Assembly (NCBI GenBank): GCA_002347685.1
Contig: DDWS01000034.1
Coordinates: 1-15,898, forward strand
From: Syntrophaceae bacterium UBA2280
GTDB lineage: Bacteria; Desulfobacterota; Syntrophia; Syntrophales; Smithellaceae
DNA: 15,898 nt
Direction of reading: 5' to 3'
The notes beneath the pieces were generated by a model, which searched no databases, was not told the DNA's origin, and saw only the letters and a list, made by a program, of their open reading frames with translations. This document shows, piece by piece, positions 1 to 6,448 of this stretch. The position numbers were made by a program, and so were the translations under genes. How positions within the stretch are numbered: position 1 is the first letter of the stretch; each line of letters opens with the position of its first letter.

Positions 1-208
1 CGGCCTGGAGATGAGCCAGAACAGCTTAAGACTGTCCTGGACGCGCGAGGAAGTGGACAGCCGTCTTTTGCTGATCATGAAGAGCATCCACAAGGCCTGC
101 TACGACACGGCGGAAGCCTACGGGAAGAAGGGCGACTATGTTACGGGCGCCAACATTGCCGGATTTACCAAAGTGGCCAAGGCCATGCTGGCCTACGGGG
201 TGGTTTAA
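1..208 (+). CDS. gdhA: Glutamate dehydrogenase, C-terminal fragment (5' end outside window)
   Basis: The frame is open from base 2 to a TAA stop at 206-208. The visible 68 residues match the extreme C-terminus of hexameric NAD(P)-dependent glutamate dehydrogenase, which interconverts glutamate and 2-oxoglutarate plus ammonia in the cytoplasm. Recognisable pieces are the GLEMSQNSLRLSW segment, the helix with VDSRLLLIMKSIH, and the terminal GANIAGFTKVAKAML motif, which closely resemble the end of E. coli GdhA. The catalytic Lys and the nucleotide-binding Rossmann fold lie outside the window, so NAD versus NADP use cannot be judged. A terminator hairpin follows 35 bases after the stop, so the gene is the last of its transcript. 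The family assignment is firm; the symbol rests on similarity to the GdhA type. Confidence 0.9.
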   Translation, partial: GLEMSQNSLRLSWTREEVDSRLLLIMKSIHKACYDTAEAYGKKGDYVTGANIAGFTKVAKAMLAYGVV

Positions 209-242
209 AAGGGCAGCCTGTCGGGCTGTAGCTGAGAAACAA

Positions 243-286
243 GGCTCAAGGGAAAGCGCGAAACGACCCCTTGAGCCTTTTCTTTT
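243..286 (+). terminator. Rho-independent terminator after gdhA
   Basis: A perfect 10-bp stem, GGCTCAAGGG (243-252) pairing with CCCTTGAGCC (268-277), encloses a 15-nt loop and is followed by TTTTCTTTT. It lies just past the glutamate dehydrogenase stop. On the minus strand the stem is followed by only a broken T-run, so it may also stop transcription from the facing gene that ends at 327, but less clearly. A smaller hairpin, CAGCC/GGCTG at 214-228, lies between the stop codon and this terminator. Confidence 0.85.
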
Positions 287-293
287 CTAACGA

Positions 294-316
294 CCTAACA
301 GCCTAACAGCCTACAG
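294..316. repeat. Short tandem repeat, CCTAACAG unit
   Basis: Two exact tandem copies of CCTAACAG (294-301, 302-309) are followed by a degenerate third copy, CCTACAG (310-316). The repeat lies between the terminator and the 3' end of the minus-strand gene. No function is evident; it is probably slippage in non-coding DNA. Confidence 0.6.
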
Positions 317-326
317 CCTGCTTTTC

Positions 327-2918
327 TCACTTCCCGCAAAAACAAATCATTTTCTGGGTGACAATATCCGACATCAGACGCACGTCTTTTGCACGGACGT
401 CGTAGACATGCACCACGTCGGCAAAGCGTGTGTCGTCGGGCATGAGATCGGCCAGAATGTTCGGCTGTTTTTTCATCCAGGCCCGGTTGAAGACAACGTC
501 GTCTTTTTCCGGATAAACGGCCATGTAGAAAATATCCATCTCCACCATGTCCTGGAAGAAATGTGTGCCGAAGGATAGATCGGGAATCAGCGAACCGTCC
601 TGATAGGCGATTTCGCCGATGGCCGCGATGTTGTTGATTTCCGAAAATGTTACGGGAACACCCATTGCCGGTGTCGTGGTTCCCCAGCGGCCGGGACCCA
701 GCAAAATGGTCGGCATGACCTCGCGACGGCCGATTTGTCTGTTCAACTTTCCCACCAAACGAGCGACTTCATATTTTTCCGAAAGGCTCAAACGGGTGTA
801 GGCCTCCGGCGCAATATAGATGATCCGCGAGATCGTCTGATACACGCTGCCCCCCATGAAATTGGCTTCCTGACGGATGAGAATTCTGTTTTTGGCAATC
901 TTTTCCGGAAGCTCGACGCGGCTGTAGTGTCCCTTGGTCTGGAATGGGCGGCATTGGAGAAGGTTAATCCGGGCCTTGCCCTGCATGTCGAAGTTGACGG
1001 TGAATTCAATATCCACGGGATAGCGATAGATCTGTTCGAGAGTCTTGAGCATTCTGGACATGTTCTGCGCAAACGGTGTGATGGATAGAAGCTCGTCGAA
1101 GGTGATCATCCAGGCGTCGGTGGTGTCTTTTCCCGCAGATCGCAGATACTCGAGTGCCGCCTCGTCGCGCACCGCGATCAGGTCCAGATGCGGCTCGATG
1201 TCCGTGTTGAGAAGGGTTTCGCTTCCGATGGTCTGGAAATCATTGTCGCGTAAATTCAGCAGATCCACCTCACGCTGCGAGAAGCGGCGAATTTCTGCTG
1301 GTTTGGCGTAAGGTTTGGTAAGCGGCGCATCGAGCGCGACAATTCTGGGGTAATCGTTTTCCACCCGGTTCACCGCGCGCGTGCCCAGACCGAAGACAAT
1401 CCTCAGCATCCCGGCCTTCGGGTCCATGCCTTTTTTCCAGACAAAGGTGTTGTAAGACAGGCCTACTCCGGCCAGATCGGGGAAGAAATACGTGTCGCGG
1501 TGCGATCCGGAGACACGCTGCACCAGAAGGGCCATCTGCTCATCGTGCCCCGCCATGCCGCGCTGCAGACGGTAGGTCAGTGCGTCTTCGTTCATCGTCG
1601 AGGCGAAGATTTTACGAACGGCATCTTCGAAGTTCCGGTAGCGTTCTTCGGGTGTGCCCTGATTCACACAGAAATAGCTTTCGTATTTTCCGGCAAACGC
1701 ATTTCCGAAGGCGTCTTCCAGAAGTGAACTGGAGCGCACAATGATCGGCGCCTGCCCGAAATATTCCAGCATCAGTTGAAATTGTTCCTTGACCTCGTCG
1801 GGGAATACCCCGTGGAGCATTTTGCTTTTGAGCTCGCGGGCGATTTCAAAATATCCTTCTTCCGTCTTTTGCGCCATCAGCAGTTTCCACCAGCCGTTTT
1901 GTACCATGTAGGAATAGAAGATGTCAGAGCCGATGAAAAACGAATCGTGCATCTCCAGTTCGGCCTTCCAGTCAAATGTCGGATCTTTTCGAAGAATGTT
2001 TCGCGCCAGCAGCATGCCCAGGGACTTGCCGCCGATGAAGCCCGTGCCGATGAGCCTCTTTTTGATTTCGAGGAGGTCTTCGAGAGAAAAATATTCCTTG
2101 ACCAGACCCAACATCCTTTGTTCCCGTCCGATCATGACCCGCGAGAGGGTTTCCACCATCTCCTGTGTTTCATGGATCGCTTTCGGGTCGTTTAAAATAG
2201 CGCCGGCCTGAATAAAAATGCGGTCCCAGTAGTCGAGATTGCGCACGCTGCTGGTGGCGTTTTTATCCGTCAGATACGACAGGATGCTTGCGGCATCCGC
2301 GCTGTTCAGGATCGGGACAAATTTATCGCCCTCCATGATATGCGGCAGAAACATGGTCGGCGTGTAACGCTTCCAGGCCTTGAGCGGGTGGACGCAGATT
2401 TTGCCGTCGTTGTTGTAGACATCCAGCAGGACCTGCGTGGTTTCGCGGATTCGGGCTACCGTCTTGAAGGAATGGCGGCTGCGCAGAATGGCGAAATAAG
2501 CCACAGTGTTGAGTTCGAACAGATAGGGGCAGGTGATGACGAAGAAATTACCGATCATCAGGTCGGTGGCCCAGGCCAAAAGCAGATCGGACAAAGAATC
2601 GAAAACGTAGAACACATCACGACCTTCGTCGCGGACGATATTGTGAACCTCGGTGGAAAACGATTCGAATCCATTATTTGCATTGAGTGTATAGACCGCG
2701 CTGGCCTTTCCGTTTTCCAAAACCGGCGGATGGTTGGCAAATCGCATGTAGACTACGCGCTGGTTTCGGGCCAGCGCCGCCTCTACATAGGGATCGACAA
2801 ACTGTTTGTAATCCGCGATGTTGTCCACCTGCCAGACAACATTGTCCCCCATTTGCAGGGAATTGAGAATTTCATCCAGGCCATTGATGCCGGTTGTCAC
2901 GCGCGCGTAAGGTGTCAT
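327..2918 (-). CDS. KaiC-like / PEP-synthase ATP-grasp fusion protein (PEP/pyruvate-binding domain protein)
   Basis: This cytoplasmic protein of 863 residues has three visible parts. Residues ~5-215 resemble a KaiC/RecA-like domain: TGINGLDEIL at 9-18 and a Walker-B-like VFDSLSDLL around D107, but the Walker A loop has no GKT, so this domain probably does not hydrolyse ATP. Residues ~285-650 are a PPDK/PEP-synthase N-terminal ATP-grasp domain with IGGKSLGM (K298) and VRSSSLLEDAFGNAFAGKYE (R395), the usual ATP-binding residues. The C-terminal ~190 residues carry GPGRWG (741-746) and SFGTHFF, seen in PEP-synthase-related proteins of unknown role. The phosphohistidine swivel domain and PEP-binding barrel of true PEP synthase are not seen, so pyruvate-to-PEP conversion is unlikely. 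The start is set at the ATG at 2918 because GAGG lies 11 nt upstream; a TTG at 2927 in the same frame is too close to that site. The molecular role is unknown. Confidence 0.85.
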   Translation of the reverse strand: MTPYARVTTGINGLDEILNSLQMGDNVVWQVDNIADYKQFVDPYVEAALARNQRVVYMRFANHPPVLENGKASAVYTLNANNGFESFSTEVHNIVRDEGRDVFYVFDSLSDLLLAWATDLMIGNFFVITCPYLFELNTVAYFAILRSRHSFKTVARIRETTQVLLDVYNNDGKICVHPLKAWKRYTPTMFLPHIMEGDKFVPILNSADAASILSYLTDKNATSSVRNLDYWDRIFIQAGAILNDPKAIHETQEMVETLSRVMIGREQRMLGLVKEYFSLEDLLEIKKRLIGTGFIGGKSLGMLLARNILRKDPTFDWKAELEMHDSFFIGSDIFYSYMVQNGWWKLLMAQKTEEGYFEIARELKSKMLHGVFPDEVKEQFQLMLEYFGQAPIIVRSSSLLEDAFGNAFAGKYESYFCVNQGTPEERYRNFEDAVRKIFASTMNEDALTYRLQRGMAGHDEQMALLVQRVSGSHRDTYFFPDLAGVGLSYNTFVWKKGMDPKAGMLRIVFGLGTRAVNRVENDYPRIVALDAPLTKPYAKPAEIRRFSQREVDLLNLRDNDFQTIGSETLLNTDIEPHLDLIAVRDEAALEYLRSAGKDTTDAWMITFDELLSITPFAQNMSRMLKTLEQIYRYPVDIEFTVNFDMQGKARINLLQCRPFQTKGHYSRVELPEKIAKNRILIRQEANFMGGSVYQTISRIIYIAPEAYTRLSLSEKYEVARLVGKLNRQIGRREVMPTILLGPGRWGTTTPAMGVPVTFSEINNIAAIGEIAYQDGSLIPDLSFGTHFFQDMVEMDIFYMAVYPEKDDVVFNRAWMKKQPNILADLMPDDTRFADVVHVYDVRAKDVRLMSDIVTQKMICFCGK

Positions 2919-2950
2919 TGTTTTCAAAACCTCATATGAATTTCCTGATG

Positions 2951-2964
2951 GAACAAATTTGTTC
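2951..2964. promoter_or_regulatory. Perfect 14-bp palindrome, possible operator
   Basis: GAACAAATTTGTTC is a perfect inverted repeat lying 33 bases upstream of the minus-strand ATG at 2918, between the proposed promoter and the ribosome-binding site. Its size and symmetry suit a dimeric repressor. No regulator is identified, and a 14-bp palindrome in AT-rich DNA could be chance. Confidence 0.4.
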
Positions 2965-3043
2965 GCCTCAGAATCCCTGCTTGTCTTCGTGCGTTCGTGC
3001 CTCAGGCATGGGGGCTGAGAAAAAAAACCAGTCTGACCGTTAG

Positions 3044-3071
3044 ATTACAGAAAGCCGGACACACTTCGCAA
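3044..3071 (-). promoter_or_regulatory. Possible sigma-70 promoter for the KaiC/PEP-synthase-like gene
   Basis: On the minus strand TTGCGA (3071-3066) and TGTAAT (3049-3044) are separated by 16 bp. The -10 box matches consensus at 5 of 6 positions and the -35 at 4 of 6. This would give a leader of about 120 nt containing the palindrome at 2951-2964. The rest of the 399-base gap between the two divergent starts holds only this promoter, the palindrome and the facing promoter at 3198-3226. Confidence 0.35.
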
Positions 3072-3197
3072 GGTGAATCCCGCCTTATGAAACCGCCAGA
3101 CTCAGCCTCTTGTTGATGAACAAACAATTTTTGTGCCATGGTTTGAATATACAAATCTTTTGTTGTCTGTTTTTTTTATCTGTTCGTGTTTGATTAC

Positions 3198-3226
3198 TTG
3201 CAAGGTGTCGGGAAATTTGCTAATTT
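3198..3226 (+). promoter_or_regulatory. Promoter of the first solute-binding protein gene
   Basis: TTGCAA (3198-3203), a 17-bp spacer and TAATTT (3221-3226), preceded by an extended -10 TGC, form a sigma-70-like promoter. The hexamers alone are weak, but the arrangement is repeated before the second paralogue (4733-4761), where TTTGCTA is again kept at the -10. The proposed transcript has an ~85-nt leader with a GATTTC/GAAATC inverted repeat (3269-3274 and 3284-3289), which is only partly kept in the second copy. Confidence 0.5.
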
Positions 3227-3317
3227 ACAAACGTTTTTCGGTGCGACGCGCCGGATTCTCGTCGTGATGATTTCGGTCAAAATGAAATCGTAAATTTATT
3301 CAACAGGGGGAATCTTT

Positions 3318-4556
3318 ATGAGGAAATGCAAGGGCTTTATATTGATGGCGGCAGTGATGATGGCCGTTTCATGGTCGACCGCCGCCAAAGCGGCGGATAT
3401 TGTCATCGGTTACAGCGGTCCTTTGAGTGGTCCTGCCGCCGAATATGGTGAGGACTGTTTAAACGGTGTGGACCTGGCCATACAAGAGCTCAACGCCAAA
3501 GGCGGCATCACCGTTAAAGGGCGGAACTATACTTTCCGTCTGGAAAAAATGGACGATCGCGCTGATCCTCAAACCGCGGTAAACATCGCCCGGCAGTTTA
3601 TTGCAGAACATAAAATCATGGCGATATTTAATCCGGTGGCACATACGATCGCATCGTTGATGAAGATCAATGAGGAGAAAAAAGACGCGTTTTTAATCAT
3701 GGGATACACAAGCGCGACGAACATCAATGAAATGGGCAACCGGTTGCTGGTGACAACGCCAATGCCGTTCACTATTTACGTGAAAGTGAAAGCGGACCTG
3801 GCCTGGAACAGAGGCTGGCGCAAGGGGGCCATGGTCGTAACCGCCGGCCCCTATGGCGAAACGTGGCGTAAAGCATTCAGTGATCAGTGGGTTAAAAAAG
3901 GGGGAACCATAACCTTTGATCAGCCCGCCAATTACTACACAAGAACGGATTTTGCGGCCCCGCTAGCCGGGGCACTGGAAACCAACCCCGATTTTCTTCT
4001 GATCGGCGGGCCCTCTTCTACGACCGGATTGATGATCGAACAGGCTCGCGCAAGGGGATTTGAGGGAGGTTTTGTTCTGGTTGAACAAGCTAAACTAGAT
4101 GTCATTGTGAAATCGATGGAGAAGCCTCTGGGACTGGAGGGATCCATCGGAGCCGCAATGGTCACGGATGTGCCATATCCCGACAGCGCTTCGTTTATGC
4201 AGAGGTACGCGCTCAATTACACAAGAAGTGCGACATGGGAAAGTGTGATCAATTACACCGCGATGCACGCACTGGCCAAGGCCGTTGTCGCTGCAGGGAC
4301 TGTGGACGATGTCCGGGCTGTGCGTGCGGCCATACCGGGTGTATTTCCGATGCTGGGTGATGAGTATCCCATAGAGTTTTTCGGCATCACACCTAACGGG
4401 CGTTTGATTTCCGCCGCTCCTGTCCAGACGGTAAGATACGGCAAGTTTGTTCAACCCCAAAACTACGTCTGGTGGCCCAGGACACAAAAAGAGTTCGACC
4501 AGGTTACGAAGCTGACGAAGGGCGTCACAAAGATGGTCTGGAATCGGGTTGATTAG
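3318..4556 (+). CDS. Periplasmic solute-binding protein, branched-chain amino acid (LivJ) type, copy 1
   Basis: This 412-residue protein is the substrate-binding component of an ABC importer, of the type I periplasmic fold used by branched-chain amino acid, amide and some aromatic acid transporters. Residues 1-25 form a signal peptide: MRKCK, a hydrophobic core, and AKA before the probable cleavage site at A25/A26. The mature protein opens with DIVIGYSGPLSGPAAEYGED, the typical first strand and ligand loop, followed by NGVDLAIQELNAKGGI. The start is supported by AGGGGG at 3305-3310, 7 nt before ATG. It is colinear with the next gene (fixed offset 1529 bp) with roughly two thirds identical residues. 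No permease or ATPase gene lies nearby, so the partner transporter must be elsewhere. The substrate cannot be read from the sequence. Confidence 0.9.
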   Translation: MRKCKGFILMAAVMMAVSWSTAAKAADIVIGYSGPLSGPAAEYGEDCLNGVDLAIQELNAKGGITVKGRNYTFRLEKMDDRADPQTAVNIARQFIAEHKIMAIFNPVAHTIASLMKINEEKKDAFLIMGYTSATNINEMGNRLLVTTPMPFTIYVKVKADLAWNRGWRKGAMVVTAGPYGETWRKAFSDQWVKKGGTITFDQPANYYTRTDFAAPLAGALETNPDFLLIGGPSSTTGLMIEQARARGFEGGFVLVEQAKLDVIVKSMEKPLGLEGSIGAAMVTDVPYPDSASFMQRYALNYTRSATWESVINYTAMHALAKAVVAAGTVDDVRAVRAAIPGVFPMLGDEYPIEFFGITPNGRLISAAPVQTVRYGKFVQPQNYVWWPRTQKEFDQVTKLTKGVTKMVWNRVD

Positions 4557-4607
4557 GATGAGATGCCCTGTTTTATGCAGTCCCAAACACGCATGCTGAA
4601 GGATGCC

Positions 4608-4652
4608 AGACACCTGCGTTGCCGGTTTTATGGAGCGCAGGTGTTTCATTTT
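4608..4652 (+). terminator. Terminator after solute-binding protein copy 1
   Basis: ACACCTGCG (4610-4618) pairs with CGCAGGTGT (4636-4644) around a 17-nt loop; two further pairs, one of them G-U, extend the stem to 4608-4646. It is followed by TTCATTTTA. The T-run is interrupted, so termination may be partial. It lies 52 bases after the stop and before the second gene's own promoter, which suggests the two paralogues are transcribed separately. Confidence 0.65.
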
Positions 4653-4732
4653 ACGCAGGTCCTGTCCCCCGCACACCGCTTTGCCACGATCAATATCATC
4701 CGGATACATTTGCCAGTGTCCTGTTAGATTGC

Positions 4733-4761
4733 TTGCCAGCTTTTGAATATTTTGCTAGTTA
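4733..4761 (+). promoter_or_regulatory. Promoter of the second solute-binding protein gene
   Basis: TTGCCA (4733-4738), a 17-bp spacer and TAGTTA (4756-4761) with an extended TGC before the -10 mirror the promoter of copy 1. The similarity continues downstream through GATGATTTCGGT at ~4796-4807 to the ribosome-binding site. The duplicated unit therefore included the promoter and leader as well as the coding sequence. Confidence 0.5.
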
Positions 4762-4846
4762 AAAGCGTTATTTCGATGTGTCTGGTCTTCATCGCGATGA
4801 TTTCGGTTAAATAAAATTGAAAATTCATTCCACAGGGAGAATTTTT

Positions 4847-6091
4847 ATGAGGAAATGCAAAGGATTTATATGGGTAGTGGCAGTGATGATGGCTGTTTCA
4901 TGGTCGGCCGTTGCCGGGGCGGCGGACATTGTCATCGGTTACAGCGGTCCTTTGAGCGGTCCTGCCGCCGAATATGGTGAGGACTGTTTAAACGGTGTGG
5001 ACCTGGCCATACAAGAGCTCAACGCCAAAGGCGGCATCACCGTCAAAGGGCGCAACTACACTTTCCGTCTGGAAAAAATGGACGACCGCGTTGATCCGGC
5101 AACCGCGATAAGCAATGCCGTCCAGTTGCGCAAAGATCACAAGGCGATCGCCATATTCAATCCGGTTGCCAACACCATTGCCGCCATGATGAAGATCAAT
5201 CAGGAAAAGAGAAATGAGTTCCTGATCATGGCCTATACAAGCATGCCGCAAATATCTGAAATGGGCAACAAACTGCTGCTCGCCCTGACACAGCCCTTTA
5301 CAATTTATGTGAAGACGCAGGCTGATATCGCCTGGGAAAGGGGCTGGCGCAAGGGGGCCATGGTCGTAACCGCCGGCACCTACGGCGATACATGGCGTAA
5401 AGCCTTCGGTGAAGAATGGCTAAAAAAAGGGGGAACCATAACTTTTGATCAACCCGCCAATTACTACACAAGAACGGATTTTGCGGCCCCGCTTACCGGG
5501 GCACTGGAAACCAACCCTGATTTTCTGCTTATCGGCGGACCCTCTTCAACTACCGCTTTGCTGATCGAACAGGCCCGCGCACGGGGATTTGAAGGCGGCT
5601 TTGTCATGATCGAACAGGCCAAAATGGATACCCTTGCACAGGTTATGGAAAAACCCCTGCTGCTTGAAGGCGTCATCGGCCTTGCAAGGGTCAGTGACGT
5701 CACTTTTCCGGCCAGTGCGGCCTTCACTTTCAATTACACGAACAATTATAAGCGTCAGTTGACCTGGGAAAGCGTGGTCAACTATACTTCCATGCACGCT
5801 CTGGCAAAAGCCATCGTGGTTGCCAACACGACCGATGACGCCATCGCCATCCGCGCAGCCCTGCCCAGGGTATTCCCCATGCTTGGTGATCAATATCCGC
5901 TGGAATACTTCGGTGTTTCATCCAACGGGCGTTTGATATCGGCTGCCGCCGTCCAGACCATGAAGCATGGCCGCTTCACACAGCCGATCCTCTATGCCTG
6001 GTGGCCGAAGAGCCAAAAGGAGTTTGAACAGGTGCAAAAAACGACCAAGATGAGTATCCCGATGACATGGCGCAATACCGGCGATATGTAA
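4847..6091 (+). CDS. Periplasmic solute-binding protein, branched-chain amino acid (LivJ) type, copy 2
   Basis: This 414-residue paralogue of the preceding gene has the same signal peptide plan (MRKCK, hydrophobic core, AGA before A26) and the same mature start DIVIGYSGPLSGPAAEYGED. The start at 4847 is chosen over an in-frame ATG at 4817 because AGGGAGA (4834-4840) lies 6 nt upstream of 4847 and copy 1 starts at the same codon; the upstream ATG would put ten hydrophilic residues before the signal peptide. Residues 26-81 are identical between the copies, while residues ~82-160 and ~255-414 differ strongly, including much of the second lobe, so the two proteins may bind different ligands. As with copy 1, no permease or ATPase genes are adjacent. 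A strong terminator follows. Confidence 0.9.
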   Translation: MRKCKGFIWVVAVMMAVSWSAVAGAADIVIGYSGPLSGPAAEYGEDCLNGVDLAIQELNAKGGITVKGRNYTFRLEKMDDRVDPATAISNAVQLRKDHKAIAIFNPVANTIAAMMKINQEKRNEFLIMAYTSMPQISEMGNKLLLALTQPFTIYVKTQADIAWERGWRKGAMVVTAGTYGDTWRKAFGEEWLKKGGTITFDQPANYYTRTDFAAPLTGALETNPDFLLIGGPSSTTALLIEQARARGFEGGFVMIEQAKMDTLAQVMEKPLLLEGVIGLARVSDVTFPASAAFTFNYTNNYKRQLTWESVVNYTSMHALAKAIVVANTTDDAIAIRAALPRVFPMLGDQYPLEYFGVSSNGRLISAAAVQTMKHGRFTQPILYAWWPKSQKEFEQVQKTTKMSIPMTWRNTGDM

Positions 6092-6115
6092 TCCACAGAG
6101 ATTGACTTGCTTTAA

Positions 6116-6157
6116 AAAATCCGCACCGGTTTCAACGGGTGCGGATTTTAATTTTTT
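6116..6157 (+). terminator. Rho-independent terminator after solute-binding protein copy 2
   Basis: A perfect 12-bp stem, AAAATCCGCACC (6116-6127) with GGTGCGGATTTT (6138-6149), has a 10-nt loop and is followed by AATTTTTTT. It lies 24 bases after the stop and is a textbook intrinsic terminator; the flanking A and T runs would allow it to work in both directions. Confidence 0.92.
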
Positions 6158-6297
6158 TCATGTCCGCTGGCATTGCCGGTTGTAATAAATGCAAACCTTT
6201 TTTCAAGTACTACGGGAGGATGCTGCTTTGATCAGGAATCGAAAAATAATCATCATCATTGAAAGAGCCATATCTATTTGTTTTTCTATGGTTATGT

Positions 6298-6310
6298 AGC
6301 TACGATAGCT
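6298..6310. repeat. Small inverted repeat upstream of acyl-CoA dehydrogenase
   Basis: AGCTA-CGA-TAGCT is an imperfect-length operator-like dyad 29 bases upstream of the -35 box of the following promoter. It could bind a regulator, but the arms are only 5 bp and chance is possible. Confidence 0.25.
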
Positions 6311-6338
6311 GTGACTGAAATGGATCATCATATTTTGA

Positions 6339-6368
6339 TTGACTTCTGGTCAAATTTGGAATTATAGT
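6339..6368 (+). promoter_or_regulatory. Sigma-70 promoter of the acyl-CoA dehydrogenase gene, with a dyad over the -35
   Basis: TTGACT (6339-6344) and TATAGT (6363-6368) match the consensus at 5 of 6 positions each, with an 18-bp spacer. The -35 box is part of a dyad, TTGAC (6339-6343) and GTCAA (6349-6353), a position where a repressor would block RNA polymerase. Apart from the terminator, this promoter and the AGCTA dyad, the 357-base gap shows nothing else. Confidence 0.6.
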
Positions 6369-6448
6369 CAACGCCTTAATGGGGAATAACCACGGGAACG
6401 GACGTTTTAACGTTTGAAATAACAAAACATTACGGAGGGAGTTAATTT

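Noticed and set aside
294..316. CRISPR-like short repeats
   Set aside because: There are only two exact 8-bp tandem units and a partial third, with no spacers; this is a simple tandem repeat.
2340..2939. Plus-strand open frame of 199 codons
   Set aside because: It is antisense to the KaiC-like domain, with no known motif; the minus-strand gene is clearly the coding one.
3198..3226. Sigma-54 promoter reading of the TTGC-containing region
   Set aside because: No GG lies 10 bp before the GC element, so the -24/-12 spacing rule is not met in either paralogue's upstream region.
4095..4709. Minus-strand open frame of 204 codons running into the gap between the binding-protein genes
   Set aside because: It is mostly antisense to binding-protein copy 1, crosses its terminator, and lacks a supported start or known domain.
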